The translations under genes were made by a program, and so were the position numbers. This document shows, piece after piece, positions 42,108 through 51,356 of a stretch of 64,000 bases of DNA; position 1 is the stretch's first letter, and every line of letters begins with the position of its first letter. A model generated the notes under the pieces. The model had not been told where the DNA came from. It did no database searches and saw nothing but the letters and a program-made list of their open reading frames with translations. Location: positions 89,739 to 153,738 of the forward strand of contig JAKVCA010000022.1 of NCBI GenBank assembly GCA_022448315.1, written 5' to 3'. This DNA comes from Pirellulaceae bacterium (GTDB taxonomy: Bacteria > Planctomycetota > Planctomycetia > Pirellulales > Pirellulaceae).

Positions 42108-42755
42108 ATGGAGACGGAAGTGAAGCCAACCGATCATCCGATTTCGATGGTCTATTTCGACCTTGGAAATGTGCTGCTGAAATTTGACCACGAGCAGAGT
42201 TGCAGAAACTTGGGAAAACTGTTCCATGTTCCTGCGCCCGACGTGCGCAATTTTGTTTTTGAATCGGGACTCGAAGACCAATATGAGACGGGCGAGTTGT
42301 CCACGGCGGAATTCTATCAGCGGCTTTGTGATCGCTGGAAGCAACAACCTTCGCTCTCCAGTGTCTGCGTTGCCGCGGCAGATATATTCACGCTCAATTG
42401 CCCCACCCTGTCTGTGCTGACACAACTCAAGGCCGCGGGTTACCGGACAGGCATTCTCTCCAACACCTGCGAAGCCCACTGGAAATTCGTCGCGGATGGT
42501 CGTTTTCGTTTTCTGACCGATCTGTTTGACGACCTAATCCTCAGCTATGAGGTCAAATCCATGAAGCCCGCCCCAGCCATTTATCAGGCGGCGATTGCGA
42601 AGACAGGCTTGGAGGCGGAGTCTATTTTTTTCATGGACGATCGCGAGGAAAATGTCGACGGCGCTTTAGAGATGGGGCTGAACGCCGTCCATTTCACTGA
42701 GGGACATCAACTCGCGCGGGATATGGATGCTCGGGGCATCCATATCAATTACTGA
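42108..42755 (+). CDS. HAD-superfamily phosphatase-like hydrolase
   Basis: The 215-residue protein (start ATG 42108, METEVKPTDHP) has the four HAD motifs: I YFDLGNVLLKFD (D at the first position acts as nucleophile, but the following acid/base Asp is replaced by G in DLGNV), II GILSNTC, III the Lys in SYEVKSMKPAPAIYQ, and IV FFMDDREENVDGALEMG. In this DxGNV subgroup the second Asp is naturally missing and is found in FMN-phosphatase/epoxide-hydrolase-like HADs. It belongs to the haloacid dehalogenase / YihX-like group. The last 7 bases overlap the end of fmt on the other strand. The substrate cannot be inferred. Confidence 0.87.
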   Translation: METEVKPTDHPISMVYFDLGNVLLKFDHEQSCRNLGKLFHVPAPDVRNFVFESGLEDQYETGELSTAEFYQRLCDRWKQQPSLSSVCVAAADIFTLNCPTLSVLTQLKAAGYRTGILSNTCEAHWKFVADGRFRFLTDLFDDLILSYEVKSMKPAPAIYQAAIAKTGLEAESIFFMDDREENVDGALEMGLNAVHFTEGHQLARDMDARGIHINY

Positions 42756-43711
42756 ATCGAGTTCATTCGCGCGTCCGCGGCGGGAGCGTAACCGCGAAGA
42801 AAATCGGCCGCGAGCATCATGCGTTTGCCGGCAGGCTGGAGTTGCAAGATCTCAAGACCTCCCGCGCCAGTCTCTACCCATAAGCGATGGCCCTCACCAA
42901 CATGGACTTGTCCCGGTGAACCGCCAAGAGCATCGCCCACTCGCGTGTCTCCCAGCACAAGACGGAGCGGCTCCTGAGCCTCCTGCAGCAACCAGGTATA
43001 GCTACCGGGCCACGGTTGAAACGCTCGCACCTGATTCTTGATCTGCTCCGCCGACTGCTCCCACTGAATCTGTCCCTGCTCCTTGGTCAGCCGAGGTGCC
43101 TTGCTCACCTGCGACGCATCCTGGAGTTCTCCAATCAAACTTGTGCCGTCCCAGTCTTCCAGCTGCAGCATCGCACTTAAGACACAACTTCGTCCCAAAT
43201 TCGACAGCCGAGCCTCCAGCTGAGGCATGGTCTCCGTCGATTCGATCGTGACCGTGACTCGTTCGAGGATCGGACCGCCATCAAGTCGCGGCGTCATATG
43301 AATGACCGTCACACCCGTTTCCAGGTCCCCGTTGTAAATCGCCCAGTGAACAGGCGCCGCGCCCCGATATTTCGGCAGCAAACTGCCGTGTAGATTGATC
43401 CCTCCCAAAGGCGTGGTCGCCAAGGCCTCGTTTGAAAGAATCTGACCGTAGTCACAGACCACAAGCAGGTCAGCTGCGACTGAGCTCAGAATCTCGACGC
43501 CTTCGCTTGAATTCACGTCGCGAGGATCCCAGACACGAAGCCCCAAGGATTCTGCCGCATCTCTCATCGGATTTTTCGGTGGCTTCTGTTTACGTCGCAA
43601 ATTCGTTGGTGCTGGACGCGTGACCAAACCGACCAGCTCATGATCACTGTCATGAATCGCGTTTAAAGAAGGAACGGCAAAAGGACCGGTCCCCATAAAC
43701 AGAACTTTCAT
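42749..43711 (-). CDS. fmt: Methionyl-tRNA formyltransferase
   Basis: The 320-residue enzyme adds a formyl group to Met-tRNA(fMet) for translation initiation. The N-terminal Rossmann domain starts with VLFMGTGPFAVPSL. The N10-formyl-THF site has LHGSLLPKYRGAAPVHWAI with the catalytic-type N/H pair region, and MTPRLDGGPIL. The C-terminal OB-type domain has VRAFQPWPGSYTWL. It lies 81 bases downstream of def, the usual def-fmt order; together they add and remove the formyl group on nascent chains. The end overlaps the HAD gene tail-to-tail by 7 bases. Confidence 0.96.
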   Translation of the reverse strand: MKVLFMGTGPFAVPSLNAIHDSDHELVGLVTRPAPTNLRRKQKPPKNPMRDAAESLGLRVWDPRDVNSSEGVEILSSVAADLLVVCDYGQILSNEALATTPLGGINLHGSLLPKYRGAAPVHWAIYNGDLETGVTVIHMTPRLDGGPILERVTVTIESTETMPQLEARLSNLGRSCVLSAMLQLEDWDGTSLIGELQDASQVSKAPRLTKEQGQIQWEQSAEQIKNQVRAFQPWPGSYTWLLQEAQEPLRLVLGDTRVGDALGGSPGQVHVGEGHRLWVETGAGGLEILQLQPAGKRMMLAADFLRGYAPAADARMNSIQ

Positions 43712-43792
43712 CTCTCGGTCCCATGTTGTGCAGCTGGCGAAGTACAGCTGCGTGCTTGAACCCGCGTGCCGCCACTCGATTGCCAGATCGCG

Positions 43793-44401
43793 TTAGCAGT
43801 AGCGTGTTTCCAATTCGGCACGTCGCGAATTCAGGGCCGAGTCCACCGGTATTTCACCCGTATTCTGCTTGCTTTCGAAGTCGACCTCAAACTCCTCCAT
43901 GAGTCCTCTCACCGAGAGTTTGCCTGTTTCGGTCAACCGATCAGTGAACATTCGACCGTCCAAATGATCGGTTTCATGCTGGACGACTCGAGACATCATG
44001 CCATCCAGTTCGGTTTTGATTTCTTCACCCCGAAGATTGAATGAATGTACGGTGATCTGTTTGGGTCGCTCAACATCCCCGTACACGCCTGGAAGGCTCA
44101 GGCAGCCCTCCTCCATTTTCTCATGACCCTTGGGCTTACTGAGCACGGGATTGATGAAAACCATTTCCTCGCCCTCACCCTTTTGTGCCGCAAGATTAAC
44201 GACGAAGAGACGCAGCGGGAGATCGACCTGATTCGCAGCGAGTCCGATGCCTTTCGCCTCATACATCAGGTCAAACATCCGGCGCACGACCCGAACCAGT
44301 TCCCCATCAACCCGTTGAACGGGCTTCGACTTATGGCGAAGCGTCGGATGCGGATGGTGAACAATCTGTAGAGATTCGGCGAGTGAATGATCTTCAGTAA
44401 T
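43793..44401 (-). CDS. def: Peptide deformylase, unusual start codon
   Basis: Removes the formyl group from nascent N-terminal Met. All three active-site motifs are present: GIGLAANQV, EEGCLSLP (metal-ligand Cys) and QHETDHLDG (metal-ligand His pair and catalytic Glu). Family similarity begins at LQIVHHPHPTLRHKSKPV. There is no in-frame ATG, GTG or TTG close to that point. The best candidate is ATT at 44401, preceded by GAGGG (44414-44410) at 8 bases, giving 202 residues (ITEDHSLAESLQIVHH). More distant in-frame starts (a TTG near 44461 and an ATG farther out) lie in or across the divergent flippase start and add residues unlike the family. Family members are usually 165-200 residues. fmt follows on the same strand. 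Confidence 0.92.
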   Translation of the reverse strand: MTEDHSLAESLQIVHHPHPTLRHKSKPVQRVDGELVRVVRRMFDLMYEAKGIGLAANQVDLPLRLFVVNLAAQKGEGEEMVFINPVLSKPKGHEKMEEGCLSLPGVYGDVERPKQITVHSFNLRGEEIKTELDGMMSRVVQHETDHLDGRMFTDRLTETGKLSVRGLMEEFEVDFESKQNTGEIPVDSALNSRRAELETRYC

Positions 44402-44546
44402 GGTACCAACCCTCGAAAAACGTGACTTATAAACTCCGTCAATCGGCGAGCAGATGTGCAAGCTCTCGCCTAAACCGGTTTCCGTAACGAACGTCTCAAA
44501 CAGAAAGTATAGGCGAAACCTTGACCAAAAGCCGAGGGGTATCGTC

Positions 44547-46115
44547 ATGATGAGTGATCGCAAACCGTTCCTTGTCGCCGGGACTACCTTCAACAGGATC
44601 GAAGCGTACAATCGGGTGACGCGCGTGGGTCGTTCATCGCTTGGCGGAGTGGCCCGCGTTCATCCCGGTTTCCGGGCAAAGAGCCCCTGTCTCCTGGTTG
44701 GGATCTTACTTTTGACCGCCTCACGTTCTGCATTAACGCTGATCCTTGAACGGCTTGTCGGGCCTGGTGCGGCAGGAGCGTTGGGGCGAGGCGCGTTAGC
44801 AACCCTGATCGTCAATCTTATAGCAGCCGTCTTTGGGCTGTTATTGCACGTCGCCCTGACTTGGTTCCTCGGCAATGAAACCGAGTACGGCATTTATCTT
44901 GTGGCCGTCTCTGCCATCAACCTATTGGTCATTCCGATCATCGCCGGTTGGGATACCGTTCTCACCCGTTTCCTATCTCAATATGGCAAGGATGGGATCA
45001 ACGATAAAAGTCGTCACCTCTACGCAGAGGCAAGTCGCAAGCTTTTACTTCGTTGCTGTGTTGCCCTCCCCCTGCTGGCCTTGGTGCTGATTCCCATTTT
45101 GCCCTACGGCTTCCCCCGATCATGGGCCGCCGCGAACGCCTGGACCTACGTCGTGGTCATCGCGTGTATTCCACCACTAGCTTTATCCCTTTTACGACAG
45201 GGGGCCCTTAAGGGGCTTCACCGTCCCGCCGCCAGCCTTTTGCCTGAGTCGATCGTGAAACCTCTTTCGGTGATCGGGGTCCTATTTCTTCTGATCAGTT
45301 TAGGGAATCGGCCTACAGGAACCCTTGCCCTCTTCTCTCACCTTAGCGCAAGCGTGCTGGCTTTCCTGCTCGGCACCCTCCTGCTCCCTCGAATGCTTCG
45401 GCAAGGTTGGCTAAGGACGATTTTCAGTGAGCATGTCCCCCGAGCCCCAGCGGACTCCAATGAGGGAGTTGGGGATGCAGAAGAAAATCCCCGAAATGCC
45501 GCGTGGAAGAGCCTCGCGGTTTCGGCCACCATCATGGGGCTTGCCTTTGTCGTACTTAACCGTATCGATGAGTTCCTGTTGGGAATCATGGACTCACCGG
45601 CAACCGCCGGTCTTTATGGTCCAGCAAGTCGCTACGCCATGTTTGTGACTTTTGGCCTGAGTGTCGTCAACCCAATGTTGGGCGCGTTGATTGCCCGCCA
45701 TCAAGACGATCGGGCAGAATTGCAACGCCTCGTCAAAAGATCGGCGCGGTTAGCCGCGATTATCTCAACCCCACTGGCAATGGGAATGATGTTTGCGCCG
45801 GAGATCCCACTCAGCCTCCTACCACCCGCGTACATGTCAGCAACCTGCGCCCTTCGAATCCTTGCCGCCGCCCATTGGATCAACACGCTATTTGGCAGCG
45901 TTGGCATGGTGCTGATGATGACGGGCCACCACCGAGACCTTGCCGTCATCCTTGTCCTCACGTCCATCCTGGACGTGATCTTGAATATCCTGCTGATTCC
46001 ACAGCTGGGAGATATTGGTGCAGCGGTGGCTACTGGAACATCGATTGTGGTCTGGAACGCCGCGGCATGGGTGATGGTTCGAGTGCGTCTGGGAATCAAC
46101 ACGTCTGCAGTCTGA
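44547..46115 (+). CDS. Polysaccharide/lipid flippase, MOP superfamily (MATE/Wzx/MurJ-like)
   Basis: The 522-residue protein is almost all membrane helices, about 13-14, for example LLLHVALTWFLG, AINLLVIPIIAG, LRCCVALPLLALVLIPILP, and LNILLIPQLGDIGAAVATGTSIVVWN. The last matches the C-terminal half-repeat of flippases that export polysaccharide repeat units. A basic cytoplasmic N-terminus (MMSDRKPFLVAG) precedes it. The start was placed at 44547 because gaggggt (44534-44540) is at the right distance; a second ATG is at 44550. No glycosyltransferase or polymerase is next to it, so the lipid-linked substrate is not known. MurJ is possible but the DxR/R-containing signature of MurJ was not seen. 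Confidence 0.88.
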   Translation: MMSDRKPFLVAGTTFNRIEAYNRVTRVGRSSLGGVARVHPGFRAKSPCLLVGILLLTASRSALTLILERLVGPGAAGALGRGALATLIVNLIAAVFGLLLHVALTWFLGNETEYGIYLVAVSAINLLVIPIIAGWDTVLTRFLSQYGKDGINDKSRHLYAEASRKLLLRCCVALPLLALVLIPILPYGFPRSWAAANAWTYVVVIACIPPLALSLLRQGALKGLHRPAASLLPESIVKPLSVIGVLFLLISLGNRPTGTLALFSHLSASVLAFLLGTLLLPRMLRQGWLRTIFSEHVPRAPADSNEGVGDAEENPRNAAWKSLAVSATIMGLAFVVLNRIDEFLLGIMDSPATAGLYGPASRYAMFVTFGLSVVNPMLGALIARHQDDRAELQRLVKRSARLAAIISTPLAMGMMFAPEIPLSLLPPAYMSATCALRILAAAHWINTLFGSVGMVLMMTGHHRDLAVILVLTSILDVILNILLIPQLGDIGAAVATGTSIVVWNAAAWVMVRVRLGINTSAV

Positions 46116-46172
46116 AGATAAACTTTCGTGCACACACGCAGCTTTGCTCGAATTTCTCCAGCCCCTGATTCC

Positions 46173-47741
46173 CTAGCTGCTTAACGGAATCACGGGCGGT
46201 GGAAACCCGGAGATCTCTCGTCGGAATTGATCAAGTTGCTCTTGGCCCAACGAGTTCTCCCTGCGTAACTCATGCGCCAAGCGGATCTCTGTACCGGGCA
46301 CCGTCACCTGAACTTTAAGTCGACCATTTTCGGCATAATCAAATTCCACCTGAATCGGTGAACCGGCCTTCAGCCCTTTGGGCAAGGCGGGGACGGAGCA
46401 CTTGCCGACGGGAGAACAGTAGTCGGGATTCGGATTTTCCCCTTCGATAATCTGCACGAGAATCGAACGCTGATTTTCGGTGTGCGTTCGAAAGAGTCTT
46501 TTGGTGGAGGTCGGAAGTGGTGTGTTCCTCGGGATCAATACGGCCGTTCGCCTACGATCTGTGCGTCGGTCCCGGCCGACGACGCCCAAACTGTGAGAAT
46601 TCACACTTTGGATTTTCATCTTCGGCGGACGTCCTTCAAATTGCGATTGCAGGACGCCAGTTCGAATGGCCGCCCCGTGCGCCACCGCCTCATCCGGAGA
46701 GATGCCATGGTCGGGTTCGCGGCCAGAAAGATCGGCAAGCATTTTCCGAACCTGGGGCATCCGCGTGGAGCCGCCCACCAACAGAACTCGATCCAAATCA
46801 CCCCAGTCCATTCCAGCAGCGCGAAGAGCTTCCTGGCAAGTCAGCGAAGTTCGATCCAACAGGTCCTGAGTCATCGACTCGAATTGCTCTCGTGTGATCT
46901 CCGTCCGAACCCAATCCCCCTCATGATCGCAGGCAACTGTAGCCTTACCTCGTGTGGAAAGAGTTCGCTTGGCCTCTTCGCACTCACGCCAGACTCGAGC
47001 CGCAGAATTAGGATCGTCGCGTAGATCTTTGGTGTATCGACGTAAGAACTCCTCAGCGACAAAGTCGACCATCCGCTGATCCCAATCCCGTCCACCTAGA
47101 TGAACATCTCCGTCGGTGGCAAGGGTCTTGAACTCACTCCCCTCAATTCGCATGACGGTCACATCGAACGTGCCGCCGCCGAGATCATAGACCATCAGGT
47201 TCTGTGCCTTCCTCGCCTCTCCCGATTCCGACAGATAGCCCTGCTGAAAGCCAAATGCCACCGCCGCGGCAGTCGGCTCGTTGATGATATCAAGAACGTC
47301 GAAGCCAGCCATGTAACCGGCATCCTGAGTCGCCTTCCGTCGAACCTCGTCGAAATAGGCAGGCACGGTGATCACGACTTGTCTGAATTTCCCAAGACGC
47401 TGGGCTGAATCGAGACGCAGCTTATTGAGAATCCATGCTTGCAATACTTCAGGCGGGTACTCCATCCCAGCAAGTGCCCGAGGATAAACTCGCCGCCCCA
47501 GGTATCGTTTGGGGCAGTCCGCGACATGGATCGCATCCCCTCCCATCGCCTTGAGCGCTTCACGACCAACGATCACCTGCTCGCCCTCGAACAGGACGGC
47601 AGATGGTGTCAGCAATTCACCCTCTGCATTTGGCAACGAACGAGGGATTCCCTGCTCATCGAGCGCTGAAACGACCGAGTAAGTGGTCCCCAGATCAATT
47701 CCAACAGCGGGCATGGGCGAATTTGAGTTCATCGAGTTCAT
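46173..47741 (-). CDS. Hsp70-like chaperone paralogue lacking the alpha-helical lid
   Basis: The 522-residue protein (start ATG 47741, after GGAGG at 9 bases) has a complete ATPase domain: [59 protein letters not shown] and LLVGGSTRMPQVRKML. A beta substrate-binding part follows (ILVQIIEGENPNPDYCSPVGKCSVPALPKG). Then it ends after only about 35 helical residues, so the lid is missing compared with DnaK (639 residues). The linker DxLLLDV of DnaK is replaced by MKIQSVNSHSLGVVGRD, which is poor in acidic and Leu residues, so ATP control of the substrate site may differ. It lies alone on the minus strand, with 238 bases before thiG. Confidence 0.92.
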   Translation of the reverse strand: MNSMNSNSPMPAVGIDLGTTYSVVSALDEQGIPRSLPNAEGELLTPSAVLFEGEQVIVGREALKAMGGDAIHVADCPKRYLGRRVYPRALAGMEYPPEVLQAWILNKLRLDSAQRLGKFRQVVITVPAYFDEVRRKATQDAGYMAGFDVLDIINEPTAAAVAFGFQQGYLSESGEARKAQNLMVYDLGGGTFDVTVMRIEGSEFKTLATDGDVHLGGRDWDQRMVDFVAEEFLRRYTKDLRDDPNSAARVWRECEEAKRTLSTRGKATVACDHEGDWVRTEITREQFESMTQDLLDRTSLTCQEALRAAGMDWGDLDRVLLVGGSTRMPQVRKMLADLSGREPDHGISPDEAVAHGAAIRTGVLQSQFEGRPPKMKIQSVNSHSLGVVGRDRRTDRRRTAVLIPRNTPLPTSTKRLFRTHTENQRSILVQIIEGENPNPDYCSPVGKCSVPALPKGLKAGSPIQVEFDYAENGRLKVQVTVPGTEIRLAHELRRENSLGQEQLDQFRREISGFPPPVIPLSS

Positions 47742-47979
47742 CACCTGCGACCTCCGGAGTGGAAGATCGGTGAGGGGTGCAACCTTTCTGCCTTCCGTGG
47801 CACTCCAATATTCCACCTTAAGCAACAAGTCCTCAAATTTCTATCCAGTGGCAGTCGCCGCCAGAAAGGTTCATCCATTTTTATCGCAGGAAAATGGCTT
47901 AGAGGCTGGCGTGTCGTATGTGGTTGTCGCGGTTCGGTTTGCCAAACCTTACAACCCGCAGAATCCGAGCGCGAAAAGA

Positions 47980-48873
47980 TCAAGCACCGGACGAAGACGC
48001 GTCACTTTCTGACAAGGCTGATTTTTGGACAGCCGTCAGATAGGGACGACTCGAAATCACGCCCTCGGCGGGACTACTCGCGGTTGCGTAAAGTCGTTTT
48101 GGTATTCGGCCGGCAGACCGCGCGAGGTATCCTGCAACGATGGCATGATGCATTGCAGCTCCCATGGCAATCGGATCCTCAGCATGGGCTACCGCGGTGT
48201 TCAGCAAAACCGCATCCGCGCCCAGTTCCATGGCCACCGCAACATCGCTGGCGGTTCCAACACCCGCGTCGACAATCACAGGATATCCCGGATCATCCGC
48301 CTTCAGATATTCGAGAATGATCCGTAGGTTATTGGGGTTCAAGATCCCCTGCCCCGATCCGATAGGACTGCCAGCGGGCATCACGGCGGTCGCTCCTGCC
48401 GCTTTCAAACGACACGCCGTAATCGGGTCATCGTTCGTATAACAAAGGACCTGAAATCCCTCAGCGACCAATTGCTCTGTCGCTTTCAACGTTTCGATCG
48501 GATCAGGCAACAGGGTCTTACTGTCACCCAGCACCTCAAGCTTGACCCAGTCCGCACCCGGATTTTCGAGGCCCCGCAGAATCTCTCGCCCCATCCTGGC
48601 ACAGCGGACTGCCGTCGGAGCGTCGTAACACCCTGCCGTATTTGGAAGAAGCGTGTATCGGTCAAGATCGATGTAATCGAGGATATTTCGCCCCTCACCG
48701 TCATAAAGGCGTTCACGTCGAACCGCCACGGTGATGCAATGCGTCTGCGATGCAGCAAGGGAGTCTCGCATCACTTCAAATGTCTCGTAGCGACCGGTTC
48801 CAAGAACCAGTCGGCTCTCCAACACGTGATCTCCGACTTGAAACGGCGGGATCAGACGCAAGCTGTCCGTCAT
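47980..48873 (-). CDS. thiG: Thiazole synthase
   Basis: The 297-residue enzyme forms the thiazole ring of thiamine from deoxyxylulose-5-phosphate, dehydroglycine and the ThiS thiocarboxylate. It is a beta/alpha barrel with [15 protein letters not shown] near the start, [22 protein letters not shown], the Schiff-base Lys K111 in [10 protein letters not shown], and the phosphate-binding [20 protein letters not shown] and [31 protein letters not shown]. The C-terminal extension past about residue 260 is longer than in most ThiG. It follows thiS with a 4-base gap on the same strand. Confidence 0.95.
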   Translation of the reverse strand: MTDSLRLIPPFQVGDHVLESRLVLGTGRYETFEVMRDSLAASQTHCITVAVRRERLYDGEGRNILDYIDLDRYTLLPNTAGCYDAPTAVRCARMGREILRGLENPGADWVKLEVLGDSKTLLPDPIETLKATEQLVAEGFQVLCYTNDDPITACRLKAAGATAVMPAGSPIGSGQGILNPNNLRIILEYLKADDPGYPVIVDAGVGTASDVAVAMELGADAVLLNTAVAHAEDPIAMGAAMHHAIVAGYLARSAGRIPKRLYATASSPAEGVISSRPYLTAVQKSALSESDASSSGA

Positions 48874-48877
48874 CAGA

Positions 48878-49078
48878 TTATCCCCCGCCCACTAAAGTAA
48901 CGACTTCGACGCGATCTTCATTCGACAATTGAAAATCAGGGTGCCTCTCGCGCGGGACCAGATCGCCGTTGACCTCGACGGCAACGTGTCGGACGGTGAT
49001 TCCCAATTGCTCCAACAGATCGGTGATGGTGGACTCTGGCTCCAGTGTGTGAAGCTGGTCATTGACAGTGACGTTCAA
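48878..49078 (-). CDS. thiS: Sulfur carrier protein ThiS
   Basis: The 66-residue ubiquitin-like protein ([18 protein letters not shown]) ends in LVGGG, the C-terminal Gly-Gly that ThiF adenylates and that becomes the thiocarboxylate used by ThiG. The start is TTG at 49078; no in-frame ATG lies upstream before a stop, and only a weak AGG is available as ribosome site. It is followed by thiG with a 4-base gap. thiF and thiO/thiH are not nearby, and a convincing TPP riboswitch was not found upstream. Confidence 0.9.
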   Translation of the reverse strand: MNVTVNDQLHTLEPESTITDLLEQLGITVRHVAVEVNGDLVPRERHPDFQLSNEDRVEVVTLVGGG

Positions 49079-49609
49079 AGCGTCGAAACCTAAATCGGGT
49101 ACTGGGCAGACAGTTTAACTCTCAGATGCCCCATTTTAGATATCCCCCGAGTTCCCGACAAGCGTCCTCTCCTCATACGCATCCTCAGAGAATCGCGACT
49201 GCAGGGCTCACGAGCATGGAACTCGGAACACCCAGCAGGCGTTACGGCGTAATTGATACATCCGACAAACTGACTTGCCGGACAGTTGTGCAGCGTTATG
49301 ATTGTTCCGCTCATCGGGCTGCTGTTCAGGAAGAGAATGGCAATCATTTGCAGGGAAAGCTGGCACTCTATTGCCGCTTCAACCCAACCAATCGCCACAA
49401 AGAACAGGCGAAGTTGGGATTGAATGGGTTGGGCCAATTAAAGCCCGGAAAAAAACGCGAGTTTTTTTGCCTCCCCCCAAAACGCGTCCTATGTTTCCCC
49501 TACGGACACCGTCTTGCGAGGTCCGTATTTGCTCCCGATCCGCGTTCTCGCTCCACCTCTTGTGAACGCAATTTGGGTGACTCACCATCACAGCACAACG
49601 GATAGCTGC
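49079..49609. other. Long intergenic region between divergent thiS and the S41 protease gene
   Basis: These 531 bases lie upstream of two divergent genes. A CTGAGA-like hexamer (minus strand, 49125-49120) recalls the first conserved stretch of TPP riboswitches, but the second conserved arm (around ACCUGAUC...GCGNAGGGA) was not found. An A/T-rich hairpin (aaaaaac / gtttttt around 49449-49466) precedes a C run and is too weak to call a terminator. A plus-strand open frame 49126-49605 lacks family or codon character. No RNA gene is recognised. Confidence 0.4.
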
Positions 49610-51295
49610 ATGACTTTCTCCTGTACACCTGCTTGGATGCGTCTTTCTCGCACTGCGACCGCACTCGCAGTAATCCTGATTGCGACCACGGCCATGGGCC
49701 AAGTCAGGATTCCGCAAGATGCCGTCGAATCCCCTTCTGAACTCGCCCAAATTTTCCAACAGGGCCAGGTGATGGAGGATTCTGGTCGTTGGGGCGAAGC
49801 GCTTTCACTTTACGAAAAGGCGAGCCGAAAATTCCCGAACGAGCTACGCCTTCAAAACGAACTCCAAGACGCCCGATTGCACTTTGATGTGTACCGTCGG
49901 TATTCAGACGCGAGCTTCGTTCAAATGGTCAAGCAGAGCAGCCTTCGAGACACGCTCGCGATCTATCAGGAAATCCTGCTAAAAATAGAAACGTTTCACT
50001 TCGACCAACCCGATTGGACCAACCTGGTGCGAAGTGGTTGCGACGCTTTCGTGGTTTCCGTTTCATCGGATGAATTTCGCGAGCAGTTCGGCATCTCTGT
50101 CGACCACCAAGTCCAACAGCGGATTCGCGACTACCTCGTCAAGGAAACCCTCGCCAATCGGATCGCGGATCGCAATGCCGCCCAAAGGGCAGTCCACGAC
50201 TTCAGTGTGATGATGCACGAATTGTACGGAATCCCAGCCCCTTTCGTTGTGCTCGAAATTGCGACGGGGGCCACCGTGGCATTGGATTGGTATTCGAGCT
50301 TCCTGACGACCGACCAGTATTCCGAAGTGATGTCCCAAATCGACGGCAACTTTGTCGGGCTTGGAATTGAACTTAAACCTCAGGCGGATTTCCTTGACGT
50401 CATCAACGTTATCTCGACGGGCCCTGCTGGACAGGGAGGACTGGAAGCTGGAGATCGCATCGTCTCCGTGGATCGACGGACGGTCACTCAACTCGGAGGC
50501 ACTCATGCAGCCGACCTGCTTCGCGGTCCAGAAGGGTCATCTGTCGAACTGAATGTCCAATCCCCCAACGGATCTTTTCGAGTATTGCGATTGAAGCGTG
50601 CCCGAGTCGACATCCCTAGCGTCGAAGCCCATCGCATCATCGACCATAGTGACGGCGTCGGTTATTTAAAAGTTTCCAGCTTCCAACGAACCACTCGGCA
50701 GGAAGTTTCCACCGCACTTTGGAAACTTCATCGGCAAGGAATGCGAACCTTGATCCTTGATCTCCGAGGCAACCCCGGTGGGTTACTTGATGCTGCGGTT
50801 GACGTCGCCAACATGTTCTTGACTTCCGGCACAATCGTGACCACTAAGGGGCGCAACGTGGATGAGAACAGCGTCCACCGGGCGACGTTCGAAGGCACTT
50901 GGAGAGTTCCACTGGTCGTCCTGATCGACGAGAATTCGGCAAGTGCAAGCGAGATCCTCGCTGGAGCATTGAGAGACAACAGTCGAGCCACGGTTGTCGG
51001 TGATCGAAGTTACGGCAAAGGGAGTGTTCAGGGAATTTTCTCCTTGAACACGTGCTCGGCAGGCATTCGCTTGACGACCGCCAAATTTTACTCTCCCAGC
51101 GGCCGAGCCATCAGTCATGCTGGCGTCATGCCAGACATCCCAACACAAGAATATCAGGCCAGCGAATTTGTGAACGACGCATCAGAGGACGGTCGAGTCA
51201 CCACCCTTCGGCCAGACCTGAATTCCGACCCCTCTTTGGACATTGCGATCCGGGTCGCCACCCGCCAACTGCAACGACTGAACGCAAGCAAATGA
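49610..51295 (+). CDS. S41-family C-terminal processing protease
   Basis: The 561-residue exported protease has a signal sequence ending near TTAMG (residues 1-30; a second in-frame ATG at 49637 is possible). A TPR-like helical region (about 45-110) leads to a long helical/regulatory segment, then a PDZ domain (about 240-330, FVGLGIELKPQ... GGLEAGDRIVSVD) and the S41 catalytic domain (about 340-540). The catalytic Ser is the middle one of SASAS in DENSASASEI, and the Lys lies 25 residues later in SYGKGSVQ, as in Prc/CtpA. LILDLRGNPGGLLDAAVDVANMF is the family's oxyanion region. It trims or degrades proteins with unsuitable C-termini in the cell envelope. Confidence 0.93.
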   Translation: MTFSCTPAWMRLSRTATALAVILIATTAMGQVRIPQDAVESPSELAQIFQQGQVMEDSGRWGEALSLYEKASRKFPNELRLQNELQDARLHFDVYRRYSDASFVQMVKQSSLRDTLAIYQEILLKIETFHFDQPDWTNLVRSGCDAFVVSVSSDEFREQFGISVDHQVQQRIRDYLVKETLANRIADRNAAQRAVHDFSVMMHELYGIPAPFVVLEIATGATVALDWYSSFLTTDQYSEVMSQIDGNFVGLGIELKPQADFLDVINVISTGPAGQGGLEAGDRIVSVDRRTVTQLGGTHAADLLRGPEGSSVELNVQSPNGSFRVLRLKRARVDIPSVEAHRIIDHSDGVGYLKVSSFQRTTRQEVSTALWKLHRQGMRTLILDLRGNPGGLLDAAVDVANMFLTSGTIVTTKGRNVDENSVHRATFEGTWRVPLVVLIDENSASASEILAGALRDNSRATVVGDRSYGKGSVQGIFSLNTCSAGIRLTTAKFYSPSGRAISHAGVMPDIPTQEYQASEFVNDASEDGRVTTLRPDLNSDPSLDIAIRVATRQLQRLNASK

Positions 51296-51356
51296 CCGCC
51301 TTGGCGTGACATCGCCCAACTCTTGGAACGTTGCGAGCTGAAATCTCAGCCAAGCA

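Noticed and set aside
43731-43753. 7-bp hairpin (gcagctg / cagctgc) between def and fmt
   Set aside because: No T run follows and the stem is short; it does not qualify as a terminator.
49079-49200. Possible TPP riboswitch upstream of thiS-thiG
   Set aside because: Only a CTGAGA-like hexamer (minus strand 49125-49120) is present; the second conserved arm is absent.
49126-49605. Plus-strand open frame of 159 codons between thiS and the protease
   Set aside because: No family features, poor composition for a protein, no ribosome site; it ends at the protease start region.
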